NCBI RefSeq assembly: GCF_025998535.1
Contig: NZ_AP024233.1
Span: forward strand, 2,240,001 to 2,304,000
Length of the DNA stretch: 64,000 nt
Direction of reading: 5' to 3'
Source of the DNA: Desulfolithobacter dissulfuricans
GTDB lineage: Bacteria > Desulfobacterota > Desulfobulbia > Desulfobulbales > Desulfobulbaceae
Shown here: piece after piece, positions 7,686-16,861 of the stretch
How positions within the stretch are numbered: position 1 is the first letter of the stretch
Layout: each line of letters starts with the position of its first letter
Notes under the pieces: generated by a model
What the model was told of the DNA's origin: nothing
Seen by the model: the letters and a program-made list of their open reading frames with translations, nothing else
Databases searched by the model: none
Translations under genes and position numbers: made by a program

Positions 7686-9410
7686 TCAGGTAAGCCAGCA
7701 GCACTGGTATGGTTCCAGCTTCACGGTGTCGTGGAACTCCTTACCGGAAAGGATATCATGCAGTGTGGAGCGGCCTGCGAACGGACCGAGCTTTTTCATG
7801 GAGACCTCCTGATCTGCCGGACTCACATTGTGCAGGCAGACGATCACCCGATCATGGGGTGGAATCCGGACAATACCGAACAGGGAATCCGGCAGCTCGA
7901 GAACTTCCTGTTCCGCGTCCGGATGGAAGGCGGTCTGCCTGCGTCGCAGGCGCAGCAGTTCGATGTAGCGATGGAACACCCTGGCGGTCACGGTCTCAGG
8001 GTCTTCCAGCAGCTCACGCAGCTCCTCTTCATGCCACCGTCGCCGGTTGATGGCCCGGTTCTGTCCGGTGGCCTTGACCCCCTCCAGGTCATTGGCGGTG
8101 GCGGTCAGGCTGTGGAAATAGATCGCCGGGATACCACGCAGACCCAGCATGATGATCTGCGAACAGAGAAAGCGGCGGACATGGAGCTCTTCGTCATCCG
8201 GGTTCTTCGGATCCCTGAGGGCATCGAAATAAGTGATATTGAGTTCATAAGGCTGTTCGACCCCGTCCTCGTCCCGACGGCAGGAGACCAGACCACCGCA
8301 GGCCCGGACAGTCGCCACCAGGTGCTCGATCTCCTCGGGGCGCAGCAGCCCTTCCAGGGGCCGCACCCCGATGCCGTCATGGGAGGCGGTAAAATTCAGA
8401 AAGGCACACCCATCGGGTGGCGGCTCCAGCTGCGCGGCCCACTGCCGGAGGTGGCGGGCCGACCCGGTATGAAGGGTATGCAGCAGCAGGGGCGGCAGGC
8501 TGAACTGGTAGACCAGATGGGCCTCGTCACCCTGGCCGAAATAACTGATATTCTGTTCATGGGGGAGATTGGTTTCAGTCAGCAACAGGACCCCGGGGGT
8601 CACATTGTCCACCACGTCCCGCAGCAGCCTGACCAGTTCATGGGTCTGGGGCAGATTGATACAGGGCGTACCAATCTCCTTCCAGAGATAGGCAATGGCA
8701 TCCAGCCGGATAATGGCCGCACCCCTGGCCACGTAACCGAGCAGGATATCGAGCATTTCCAGCAGCACATCGGGATTCTTATAGTTGAGATCCACCTGGT
8801 CGGGACTGAACGTGGTCCACACCCAGCGCTTGCCGGCAATGGTCTCCACCGGGGTCAGCAGCGGAGTGGTCCGGGGCCGGACCACCATGGACAGGTCGGT
8901 ATCCGGATCCACTTCGATAAAATAATCCCTCGCCGGGGCGACCCCACCCACATAATCCTCAAACCAGTGGGAGCGGCTGGACACATGGTTGATGACCAGG
9001 TCCACCATCAGGCGGAAATCCCTGGAGATATTGGTGATATCATTCCAGGTTCCCAACTCCCGGTTGACCCGCCGGTAATCGATGACCGAAAAGCCATCGT
9101 CTGAGCTATAGGGAAAAAAGGGCAGGACATGGATGCCGGAGACCACGTAATAGAGATGCTTTTTCAAAAAGCGATGCAGGGTGAAAAGAGGCTTCTTTTC
9201 CGGATGAAGCAGCATGTCACCATAGGTGATCAACAGCACACTGGTCTGGTCCCAGCAGGGCTGGTCTTTCCTGCAGCGCTCCTCCAGGTAGTTGTAGCGG
9301 CTGGCCATGAGCGCGATCCGTTCCAGCAACCGGTCGGTGTTATGCTCCGGATAGAGCATCTCCAGCCGTGGCCTCAAGCGCTCCTTGAAGGTGTTGATAA
9401 GTCTCCACAT
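7686..9410 (-). CDS. GH13 subfamily 18-like phosphorylase (sucrose/glucosylglycerate phosphorylase type)
   Basis: A 574-residue alpha-amylase-superfamily enzyme. The four conserved regions are present in order: DLVINHVSSRSHW, AIIRLDAIAYLWK (nucleophile Asp), LLLTETNLPHEQN (acid/base Glu) and FTASHDGIGVRPLEG (transition-state Asp). The RLDAIAYLWK and SHWF signatures are those of sucrose-phosphorylase-like enzymes, including glucosylglycerate phosphorylases, rather than hydrolases. Next to a GpgS-like gene it would reversibly split glucosylglycerate (or a relative) with phosphate to glucose-1-phosphate and glycerate, allowing recovery of the solute when osmotic stress ends. Substrate choice is an inference from context. 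Confidence 0.83.
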   Translation of the reverse strand: MWRLINTFKERLRPRLEMLYPEHNTDRLLERIALMASRYNYLEERCRKDQPCWDQTSVLLITYGDMLLHPEKKPLFTLHRFLKKHLYYVVSGIHVLPFFPYSSDDGFSVIDYRRVNRELGTWNDITNISRDFRLMVDLVINHVSSRSHWFEDYVGGVAPARDYFIEVDPDTDLSMVVRPRTTPLLTPVETIAGKRWVWTTFSPDQVDLNYKNPDVLLEMLDILLGYVARGAAIIRLDAIAYLWKEIGTPCINLPQTHELVRLLRDVVDNVTPGVLLLTETNLPHEQNISYFGQGDEAHLVYQFSLPPLLLHTLHTGSARHLRQWAAQLEPPPDGCAFLNFTASHDGIGVRPLEGLLRPEEIEHLVATVRACGGLVSCRRDEDGVEQPYELNITYFDALRDPKNPDDEELHVRRFLCSQIIMLGLRGIPAIYFHSLTATANDLEGVKATGQNRAINRRRWHEEELRELLEDPETVTARVFHRYIELLRLRRRQTAFHPDAEQEVLELPDSLFGIVRIPPHDRVIVCLHNVSPADQEVSMKKLGPFAGRSTLHDILSGKEFHDTVKLEPYQCCWLT

Positions 9411-9445
9411 ACGGTTACGCTTCCCTGGCAGGCATCTTTTCCCGG

Positions 9446-10705
9446 TCAGATACCATACTTGATATTATTGAGCAGTGTCTGCAGACAGTACCGGAGAATC
9501 GGGTAGCTGTAGTATCTCTTTCCCTGTTCGTAGTTGTAATCGACGATCTGCTGTCGGTATAACCGATCCTCAAGCAGGCGACGGGCATTCTCCACGATCC
9601 GTTTATTGACAAACCCTTCCATGACCGGCACCTGAAATCCCTTGGGCTCGATATCACGGACCCAGACCGGATACCGGTTGACTATAATGGGCACCTTGAA
9701 ATAGAAGGCCTCCAGCAGGGCATTGCCAAACCCCTCGTAGATACTGGGATACATGACCAGGTCGGCGTGGGGATACAGGTCATGGAGCACGTAGATCTTC
9801 TTCCCCTCGCCGTTGATATGACGCCGATCTCCCACCCGATCGCCAAACAGAATCAGATCCACTCCTTCCATACGGGCCAGTTCGATGATCTGTTCCAGGT
9901 AGTCCGAGCCTTCATCACCGGCAGCGTGTGAGATAACCAGTTTACAGCGGGGATCTTTGAGGCGCTGGACCAGGGTGATGGAATGCTCGATGCCCTTGCG
10001 CGGGACGATCCGCGTTGGCTGCAGAATCATCCGGTCATCGGGACCAAGGCCCATCTCATCACGGATGTCGGCCCCGTAATCGTCCTTGTAGTCCAGGGGT
10101 TCATGAAAATTGAACACATTGGGGACCAGCATGGAGGATATCCCCTTGCGCAGAGCCAGTTCTTCCCTGGCCGCCTGGTTGATCACCACGTGCTGAAGAT
10201 TGACATCCCGCGGCGGGAAGGCCATATCCAGAAAGTCCGGAACATTATTGACCTGAAACCGACTGCGTTCCCAGTAGAAATCATGGTGGTGGGCAATGGC
10301 CTGCATCTCGGTTTCGGCAAGGAACTCGGCCAGGGCCACCCCCAGGGGCAGGTGCATGGGAATGGTGAGGGCGTTTTGGATGATCAGGATGGAGATGTCG
10401 AACTGGTCGACAAAATCGTACAGGGTTCCCTTGAGATACTCCGCCAGGTCGCGGATACGGCGGGTAACCCTGCGAGAACGCCTGGTCTGCCCCCAGATAC
10501 GTCGATTGATCCACTCGTTCTCCGGATGGCCGAAATAGGCCTCGGGCACACACATGGATACATCTCTGCCGCGGTCAAGAACTCCTGCGTACCAGAAACT
10601 GAGGTGTTTATCCTGCCAGAGCACTTCGGCCCATTTGGCCGACTCCAGGGACACCCCGTCGGTACCGGCAAATCGTGTGGAGATAAAACCTATACGTTCG
10701 GACAT
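9446..10705 (-). CDS. Glycosyltransferase family 4, mannosylglucosylglycerate synthase-like
   Basis: 419 residues with ATG at 10705, preceded by AGGAG only three bases away; a TTG five codons upstream is the alternative. N-terminal GT-B domain starts ERIGFISTRFAGTDGVSLE, the donor domain contains QPTRIVPRKGIEHSI, and the E-x7-E motif is YEGFGNALLEAF. It is the first gene of the minus-strand cluster. Together with the GpgS-like and PMI-like genes it fits the enzyme that adds mannose from GDP-mannose to glucosylglycerate; the family contains many other retaining glycosyltransferases, so the exact reaction is not proven. Confidence 0.78.
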   Translation of the reverse strand: MSERIGFISTRFAGTDGVSLESAKWAEVLWQDKHLSFWYAGVLDRGRDVSMCVPEAYFGHPENEWINRRIWGQTRRSRRVTRRIRDLAEYLKGTLYDFVDQFDISILIIQNALTIPMHLPLGVALAEFLAETEMQAIAHHHDFYWERSRFQVNNVPDFLDMAFPPRDVNLQHVVINQAAREELALRKGISSMLVPNVFNFHEPLDYKDDYGADIRDEMGLGPDDRMILQPTRIVPRKGIEHSITLVQRLKDPRCKLVISHAAGDEGSDYLEQIIELARMEGVDLILFGDRVGDRRHINGEGKKIYVLHDLYPHADLVMYPSIYEGFGNALLEAFYFKVPIIVNRYPVWVRDIEPKGFQVPVMEGFVNKRIVENARRLLEDRLYRQQIVDYNYEQGKRYYSYPILRYCLQTLLNNIKYGI

Positions 10706-10842
10706 GGACTCCTGTGGCAAGCTGTTTTCGCAGGATGGAGAACCTGGCCTCGACCGCCGGACGACTCCAGACCGCGCAGGGATCTATCACCGCTCCTCTG
10801 GCGCACCGGCTGTCTGCGGCTAAACCAGCATGGCTGGGCCAG

Positions 10843-10892
10843 GTAAGCGACCAAAAGGAGACTCCGGGTAAGCGACCAAAGGGAGACTCCGG
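10843..10892 (+). repeat. Intergenic tandem repeat 2 x 25 bp, GTAAGC...ACTCCGG family
   Basis: Two near-identical units: gtaagcgaccaaaaggag followed by actccgg, then the same with one base changed (ggg for agg). It lies in the 369-base gap (10706-11074) between the glycosyltransferase start and the XdhC-like gene. The shared core GTAAGC...GACTCCGG recurs at 13900, 27371 and 63855. Apart from this repeat no gene or clear promoter was recognised in the gap. Confidence 0.85.
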
Positions 10893-11074
10893 GTTTCGGC
10901 ACAGTCCAGCGGCAACAGACCATGAAAATCACCCTGGCAACACCACACCCCGGGGGCGATTTTCGAATCAACCGTTCCGAAATCACGGACAGGTCGGATG
11001 ATATCCAGGTAAACTATAGGTCCGGCTCAGGCCATGTCAAGACCGGAGCCGAAACGGGCTTCTCCCCCTGTCGC

Positions 11075-11869
11075 TTACTGCGTGGCCGGAACATAGGTCC
11101 CGGCAGAGGAACTCCCTTTCCGGTACCGCTCGATGAGCTGGGCCACCACGGCAACTCCGATCTCCTCCGGGGTGACCGCGCCGATGGCCAGCCCCACCGG
11201 GCAGACAACCCGCTGCAGCTCGTCTTCTGCGACCCCTTCGCGACGCAGAGTGGCAAAGAAATTTTCCCGCTTACGGCGCGAACCGAGCAGGCCGACAAAC
11301 TCTGCCGGGGTCCGCAGGGCCTGGCGCAGGACCTCTAGATCCATGGTGTGACTGCGGGTGCAGATAAGAAGATATGTCTTGGCAGTCACATTGATATCGG
11401 CGAAAAAATGTTCCACGCTGCGCAGGAGAAACCTGGCGTCAGTGCCCACCTGGCTGCCAATCTCTTCCTCCCGGTCATCGACCAGGGTTACCTGGAATCC
11501 GGCCAGCATGGCCATCCCGGCGACGGCCCGACCCACATGACCGGCGCCAAAGATGATAAGGTTCTTGCCGGCCAGAATCGGCTCCAAGAAGACCACTGTC
11601 CGACTGCCACACCGGTCTTCTTCACCTCCCGGAGGACTGATGGTGACAAGCCGGGGCTCGCCGCTTTCCAGCACTTCGGCACCGTGGCGGATAACCTCGG
11701 CCTCCAGCAGCCCGCCCCCCAGGCTGCCCACGGTTTCGCCGTTGTCCAGAATCAGCATCTTGGTCCCCACCGGCCGGGAGCCGGACCCGCTCCGCTCCAC
11801 CAGGGTGGCCAGGACCCCGGCCTCACCCCGTTCCTGCAGGGCCAGTATTTCCGAATAGATATCTTTCAT
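11075..11869 (-). CDS. XdhC/CoxI-family protein
   Basis: 264 residues from ATG 11869 (a GTG two codons earlier is possible). The N-terminal XdhC_CoxI domain contains ERSGSGSRPVGTKML and GSLGGGLLEAEV, and the C-terminal domain is a Rossmann fold with LIIFGAGHVGRAVAG, where a Cys-free but typical GAGHVG loop binds a nucleotide. Proteins of this family help insert or sulfurate the molybdenum cofactor in xanthine dehydrogenase-type enzymes. No molybdoenzyme gene is next to it, so its client is not known here. It ends only 16 bases upstream of no minus-strand gene and follows the UbiB-like gene by 15 bases, suggesting an operon with it. Confidence 0.87.
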   Translation of the reverse strand: MKDIYSEILALQERGEAGVLATLVERSGSGSRPVGTKMLILDNGETVGSLGGGLLEAEVIRHGAEVLESGEPRLVTISPPGGEEDRCGSRTVVFLEPILAGKNLIIFGAGHVGRAVAGMAMLAGFQVTLVDDREEEIGSQVGTDARFLLRSVEHFFADINVTAKTYLLICTRSHTMDLEVLRQALRTPAEFVGLLGSRRKRENFFATLRREGVAEDELQRVVCPVGLAIGAVTPEEIGVAVVAQLIERYRKGSSSAGTYVPATQ

Positions 11870-11884
11870 GAGCACCTATCCTGT

Positions 11885-13582
11885 CTACATTCGTCCGTGG
11901 CGGATAATAGAGAGCAGCAGCCAGAATCCCATGACTCCGGCCATGAGAAAACCGATCAGGCCAATGATGGGAATGCCGTTCCACTTGGGCGGAATATCGG
12001 AAAGCACCACCAGGGACGAACCGATGATCTGCGAGGCCAGAACAATGGCAAAGGCGATCCGGTTGGATACCCGGTCCAGCACCGCCTGCAGCGGCTGCAG
12101 CCCCCGGTGCTCGAACTCCATTTTCATCCGCCCGTGGCGCATCTGGCTGACAATGGAGCGCAGCTCCTCGGGCAGTTCCCGGATCAGATGCAGGTATTCC
12201 GAACCGGTCTCCCCCACCTCCTCGGCTATCCGGCCCGGCTTCAACCGGTCCATCTGGATGCGGCGCATGAAGGGTCTGGCCAGGGTGATCAGCTCCAGCT
12301 CCGGATCAAGCATAAGCCCCACCCCTTCCACTGTGGACAGCGCCTTCATCATCAGATAGAGATTGGGCTTGAGGTAGAGCTCATGCCGGGCCACCAGGTC
12401 CAGGAGATCCTGGAGCATCTTGCCGGCCTGCAGTTCCCCCAGGGGCAGGTAGAGGTAACGGTCGATCAGGTCGCCGAGATCACGGCTCAGCGCATCCCGG
12501 TTGAGCTCCCGGTGATGAATGGTCAGCCGCAGGACCCCGTCGGTCACCTTGCGTTCATTGCCGGCCACTATACTGAGGACCAGGTCGGTGAAATCTTCCT
12601 TGTCCGTGCGGCTCAGACGCCCCATCTGGCCGAAATCGATGAAACAGATCACGTTGCCCGGCAGGACAAAGATGTTGCCCGGATGGGGGTCGGCATGGAA
12701 AAAGCCATGAACGAATATCTGTTCCATGACCAGTATGGAGCCCCTCCTGGCGATCAGCTTCAGATCATAGCCCTTTTCGCGCAGCAGCTCCAGCTCCGAG
12801 GCCTTGATGCCATCGACGTATTCCATGGCCAGGATCCGCTCGGTTGAGAGCTGCTTGTAGACCGCCGGCACGTGGATATTGGGGTTGCCCTCGAACTGGC
12901 GGGCGAAACGCTGGATGGACGAGAGCTCGATGGTGAAGTCGATCTCCCGGGACAGGCTGCGGGCGAATTCCTCGACGATCGCCGAGGGCCTGTGGCCCTG
13001 CACCTCTTCGAGATACTGCTCCATGAGCTGGGCGATGTGGGCCAGGATCTCCAGGTCCACGGCAATGACATTCTCGATACCCGGCCGCTGAACCTTGACC
13101 ACCAGTTCCTCCCCGGCCAGGGTCCGGGCCCGATGTACCTGGCCGATGGATGCAGCGGCCATGGGCTCGGCGTCAAAGTATTCAAAGATTTCTTCCGGTG
13201 TCCGGCCCATTTCCTCCTGGAAAATCTGGGCCACCTCCTCGTAGGAAAAGGGCGGCACCCGATCCTGGAGTTTGGCCAGTTCGGTGAGATAGTCAGGCGG
13301 AACGAAATCGGGCCGGGTGGAGAGCAGCTGGCCGAATTTGATAAACGTCGGCCCCAGCTCTTCAAGGGCCATGCGCAACCGCTCGGGACGGGTATGTTTT
13401 TCTATCTGGTCCCGGGGTTTGCGGTTGATCATCTGCAGACCCGTCTCCAGGTACTGGTCTATGTGCAACCGCTCCACAAGGTCGTCAAAACCATACTTGA
13501 ACAGGACCCGCAGGATTCGCTGGTACCGGTTCAGATGACGGTACGTCCGACCTATGGCTCCGAGTTTTCTGATACTGAACAT
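11885..13582 (-). CDS. ABC1/UbiB-family atypical kinase
   Basis: 565 residues. Diagnostic UbiB features are present: the KxGQ motif in FIKFGQLLSTRPDFVP, the Ala-rich loop AAASIGQVHRA, the VVKVQRPGI lysine strand, and the catalytic HADPHPGN. Two hydrophobic segments at the extreme C-terminus would anchor it in the membrane. The family supports isoprenoid quinone synthesis or lipid homeostasis in bacteria, organelles and archaea; which role applies here is not shown. ATG 13582 fits the family N-terminus. Confidence 0.9.
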   Translation of the reverse strand: MFSIRKLGAIGRTYRHLNRYQRILRVLFKYGFDDLVERLHIDQYLETGLQMINRKPRDQIEKHTRPERLRMALEELGPTFIKFGQLLSTRPDFVPPDYLTELAKLQDRVPPFSYEEVAQIFQEEMGRTPEEIFEYFDAEPMAAASIGQVHRARTLAGEELVVKVQRPGIENVIAVDLEILAHIAQLMEQYLEEVQGHRPSAIVEEFARSLSREIDFTIELSSIQRFARQFEGNPNIHVPAVYKQLSTERILAMEYVDGIKASELELLREKGYDLKLIARRGSILVMEQIFVHGFFHADPHPGNIFVLPGNVICFIDFGQMGRLSRTDKEDFTDLVLSIVAGNERKVTDGVLRLTIHHRELNRDALSRDLGDLIDRYLYLPLGELQAGKMLQDLLDLVARHELYLKPNLYLMMKALSTVEGVGLMLDPELELITLARPFMRRIQMDRLKPGRIAEEVGETGSEYLHLIRELPEELRSIVSQMRHGRMKMEFEHRGLQPLQAVLDRVSNRIAFAIVLASQIIGSSLVVLSDIPPKWNGIPIIGLIGFLMAGVMGFWLLLSIIRHGRM

Positions 13583-13652
13583 GCAGGATTAAGTCCTGGA
13601 TTCCAGGCTCCGGGAACAATACATTCCAGAGCCCGGAGCCGCAAAAGTTTAT

Positions 13653-13824
13653 CTGATTACCACTGAAATTCAGTCTTCGATGGATAAAGGTGTCGGCCTC
13701 GCTTGTTGCACGGGTGTCTGTGGCCTGGATGGCCACAGTCAAGCCCCCAGGGACGGGTTTATGGCGTCCCGTGAAACAAGCGAGGCCGACACCGGTTTCA
13801 ATGCTGAAGATTGATGGTAATCAC
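13653..13824. mobile_element. Miniature transposon-like element, TGATTACC ends, 172 bp, with 10-bp target duplication
   Basis: The ends are an imperfect terminal inverted repeat: gattaccactgaaattcag on the left and the complement of ctgaagattgatggtaatc on the right. The 10-bp direct repeat aaaagtttat flanks it at 13643-13652 and 13825-13834, as expected of a target duplication. Inside, a perfect 19-bp inverted repeat (ggtgtcggcctcgcttgtt and its complement) encloses two further hairpins (around tggcc/ggcca and gggacg/cgtccc). It encodes nothing. It lies in the 369-base gap between the phasin-like and UbiB-like genes, together with the repeat at 13900. The same ends occur at 35017-35079 with a different, much shorter core. 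Confidence 0.85.
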
Positions 13825-13899
13825 AAAAGTTTATGAAATGCCGGTTTTGAGATCTTTCGATGCAGTTTGGCCTGCATGGAACGACGCAAGGTGCAGCAG

Positions 13900-13926
13900 G
13901 TAAGCGGAGCGAAGCGGAGACTCCGG
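13900..13926 (+). repeat. Single GTAAGC...ACTCCGG repeat, 27 bp
   Basis: Reads gtaagcg, a 12-base spacer (gagcgaagcgga), then gactccgg, preceded by gcag as in two other copies. It lies 26 bases beyond the end of the phasin-like gene, outside any coding region. Confidence 0.75.
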
Positions 13927-13951
13927 ATTTGAGAACCGCTCTATCCAGGTA

Positions 13952-14260
13952 TCACTCTTCGGCCCTGGCGTTGATGGCCACCTGCAGTTCTTCGATCTTG
14001 CGGCGCAGTTCCTGGATATCCTCGGCGGTGGCCAGGTTCATTTTCTTGATCTGGTCGGCCACCATCTGGTTCAGCTTGAGTTCAAACTGATCCTTGAGGG
14101 TTTCTGATTTCTTCATCCATTCATCGACCAGTTCCTTACCTTCATCCTGGGTCAGTTTGCCCTTGTCGACCAGCTCGTTTTTCAGCTCCTCAATCTTTTC
14201 CTTGGTAAGGAATGCGGCACCTGCACCCATGAACAGCATATTCTTCAACAACTCCTTCAT
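13952..14260 (-). CDS. Phasin-like small coiled-coil protein
   Basis: 102 residues from ATG 14260, which follows GGGAGGT by six bases, an excellent ribosome-binding site; the frame open further upstream is not used. The N-terminus (MKELLKNMLFMGAGAAFLTKE) has a short hydrophobic stretch, then KIEELKNELVDKGKLTQDEG and a long heptad-like helix to the C-terminus (DIQELRRKIEELQVAIN). This matches the phasin/PhaI-like superfamily of small helical proteins, some bound to polyhydroxyalkanoate granules, others of unknown role. No PHA synthase gene is near. Bases 14261-14517 upstream hold no recognisable gene. Confidence 0.7.
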   Translation of the reverse strand: MKELLKNMLFMGAGAAFLTKEKIEELKNELVDKGKLTQDEGKELVDEWMKKSETLKDQFELKLNQMVADQIKKMNLATAEDIQELRRKIEELQVAINARAEE

Positions 14261-14517
14261 TTTGCTACCTCCCTTGTTCGAGTCGATCCATTGACATTTT
14301 CCGTTACCCGATACCTGCGTCATAGCAGATAAGAGCAGACTCCGAAACGAAAAACACCCCCATCCGGGCCGCTCGGAGCCGGAACCGGACCGGGCACCGA
14401 GTCGGCACCTGCCTTTGAGTGCGCCCCGGCAGCGCGAGCATATGAAAACCTGTTTTCCCGAAACCATAACCCTGTCCCCTGTCTTTTTCCCGTGAAGGGC
14501 CTCCCGGTCACCACTGC

Positions 14518-14916
14518 TCACCGCTTGTCGATATCGCGATGAAACACCTCCACGCAATAATCCCGGCGGGCCAGGGCACGACCCAGGAACTCGGTCACGG
14601 CCACGGAGCGGTGACGCCCTCCGGTACAGCCAATCGCCAGCCGGATCATCTCCCGCTTTGCCCGGTGGTGATGGTTGAGCGTAAACTGCACCAGAGGCTC
14701 TACCAGACGGAGAAACTCCTGGCCGGCCTCATTGTCCAGGACATAGCGGGCAACTTCCTGTTCAAGCCCGCTGTATTCCTTCAGGGCAGGCACCCAGTAG
14801 GGATTGGGCAGAAACCGTACATCCCAGACCAGGTCAGCCTCCGGATGACCGTGTTTGAACCCGAAAGAGAACAGGGTAACCCGCAATCGTCCGGTACCGT
14901 TCTTTATTATCTCCAT
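14518..14916 (-). CDS. Stand-alone RapZ C-terminal-domain protein
   Basis: 132 residues equal to the C-terminal half of RapZ (YvcJ): VTLFSFGFKHGHPEADLVWDVRFLPNPY at the start and IGCTGGRHRSVAVTEFLG near the end. In full-length RapZ this half binds RNA (GlmZ) and glucosamine-6-phosphate, and the missing N-terminal half is the P-loop ATPase. Here there is no room for the N-terminal domain: no matching frame is seen upstream. Free-standing C-domains are known in various bacteria, but their function is not settled. The start at 14916 fits the family N-terminus. Confidence 0.82.
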   Translation of the reverse strand: MEIIKNGTGRLRVTLFSFGFKHGHPEADLVWDVRFLPNPYWVPALKEYSGLEQEVARYVLDNEAGQEFLRLVEPLVQFTLNHHHRAKREMIRLAIGCTGGRHRSVAVTEFLGRALARRDYCVEVFHRDIDKR

Positions 14917-15080
14917 AATCAGATTATATAGTAATCACTGGATTTCAAAAATGGTGATTTTTTTCATCACAGCATGAAACATCGCCCGGCCCGCAGGCCT
15001 GTTCCCCTTGCCGACATAAAAAAAGGGAGCCACGCCAGCACGCACTCCCCCTGAAGCCACCCCTCACGTCTTTGCAGTTA

Positions 15081-16861
15081 TCAGGAGGTGGAACAGACCA
15101 TACGGATCGAGTCCGCCTTCTCCGAAATGCCCCGCTTGAGTACTTCGTGGTTATAGGCGGCAATCACATCTCTGCGCTTGAGCATACCAAGCACCCAGGG
15201 ATCCTCCCTGGACTCAACCACCGGAATTTCCTCGATGCCCTTGAGATCGAACAGCTGCATGGCCTCGTAGAGATTATCATCCGGAGTAAGAGAAATGACA
15301 TCACGACTGCAGATGGCCCCCACCAGGTAACAGACGCGCTGCTCTTCATCGTGAAGGATATTTTTCACATCCTGCATGGAGACCACGCCCACCATCCGAC
15401 CCCGTTCATTGACCACTGGAAAGTAGAAGCTGTCCTTGGCCATCCTGAAGAGCTCGAGCAGATGATTTATATTTGCGTTTTCACTAATAAAATCAACATC
15501 CTCCGTGATTGCCTTGCCCACCTTGATCGATTTCATGATCGCCACCTCGCGGCCCTCGTGAATATTGATCCCCTCGCGGGTGAAGTCCACGGTGTCGATG
15601 GAGTCGTGATAGAATTTGGTGGCGGTGACCGTACCGAGGATGGAGGTCAGCATGACCGGGATGATAATCATGTAGTTGCCGGTCATCTCGAAGAGCAGAA
15701 AGATGGCGGTCATGGGCGCATGGGTGGAGGCGGCAAGAAAGGCGCCGATACCGATGGTCGCATAGGCCCCGGAGGTGGCGGTGTACTGGGGCAGGTACTG
15801 ATGCATGATACCGCCAAAGGCACCTCCCAGCATGGCGCCGATAAACAGGGAGGGCGCAAACACACCGCCGGCCCCGCCGGACCCGAGCGTAATGGCGGTG
15901 GCAATGGACTTGAGAAACACCAGCGCCATCATGACCCAGATAATGCCATGCCCGGCCAGAGCTTTTTCGATCTCCTCATATCCGTCACCCATGACCTGGG
16001 GAAAACCGATACCGATGAGCCCCACCAGCACCGCGCCCATGATCGGCTTGAGCTGAGGATGGAGCGGCAGGTCCCGGAACCAGTCGCGGACCCAGTAGAA
16101 AAAGCGGATATGGAGCACGGCCAGCATGCCGACGATGAGGCCCATGATGGTATAAAGCGGCATCTCGACAAAGGGATTGACCATGTGATAGTCCGGAATG
16201 GGAAAGGCGGGGACCTCACCGTAATAGGCCCGGGAGACCACGGTGGACATGGCCGAGGCAATAACCAGGGCGGCAAAGGAGGAAATCTCGTAGGTCCCGA
16301 GCAGAACGATCTCCGCGGCAAAGAATATCCCGGCTATGGGGGCGTTGAAGATACCGGCGATCCCCCGGCGCAGCCGGCGGCGATATAAACCTTCATCCGG
16401 GAACCGGAGACCCGGGTCTGCTGGCCGATCTGGGAACCAAGGGCCCCGCCGATGGTGGCGATGGGTCCTTCGACCCCGGCTGAATTACCGGTTCCGATGG
16501 TCAGGGCGGTGGAGACGATCTTGATGAAGATAGTCCGCGCCTTGATAACACCGTTTTCCAGGTTGACCCGGCGCAGAAAGTTCGTGAAGCTGTAGCCGTT
16601 CACTTCGCCGGGGAAGAGCAGGGAAAGCGGAATCAGCAGCACGGCCCCGGTCACCGGCAGCAGGGGCAACAGATAACGGCGCCAGCCCCCCTCCCCTATC
16701 CGGAGCAGTTCATACCCCTGAACAAAGATCAATTCATGGACCAGGTCGACCGCGCTGCGGAAGACAATGATCGCAAGTCCCGCCATGAGCCCGATGCAGG
16801 CCGCGGTGATGATAAGCCGGGTATTTTCACCCGGGAGGAAGATTTTCAGTTTGGTAAACAT
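15081..16861 (-). CDS. ClC-type chloride channel/antiporter with C-terminal CBS pair (one-base frameshift)
   Basis: A ClC membrane protein split by a single missing base. The N-terminal part (16861 to about 16366) carries GTGNSAGVEGP with the gating Glu; the C-terminal part carries GSGGAGGVFAPSLFIGAMLGG, the pore motif, then two CBS domains (from about 15560 to 15150). At the break, minus strand reads tgcgccgggggatc: adding one G to the G5 run (plus-strand C run 16362-16366) restores AAGCAGGIAGIFNAP, the canonical chloride-filter helix. Loss of one G in a homopolymer suggests a sequencing error. The restored protein would be about 593 residues. Its start overlaps the end of the dGTPase gene by 16 bases. 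Confidence 0.85.

Noticed and set aside
16362-16366. Programmed frameshifting in the ClC gene
   Set aside because: The run is followed by no stimulatory structure that I could see, and the same one-base loss occurs at three other G/C runs in unrelated genes, so an assembly error is the simpler reading.
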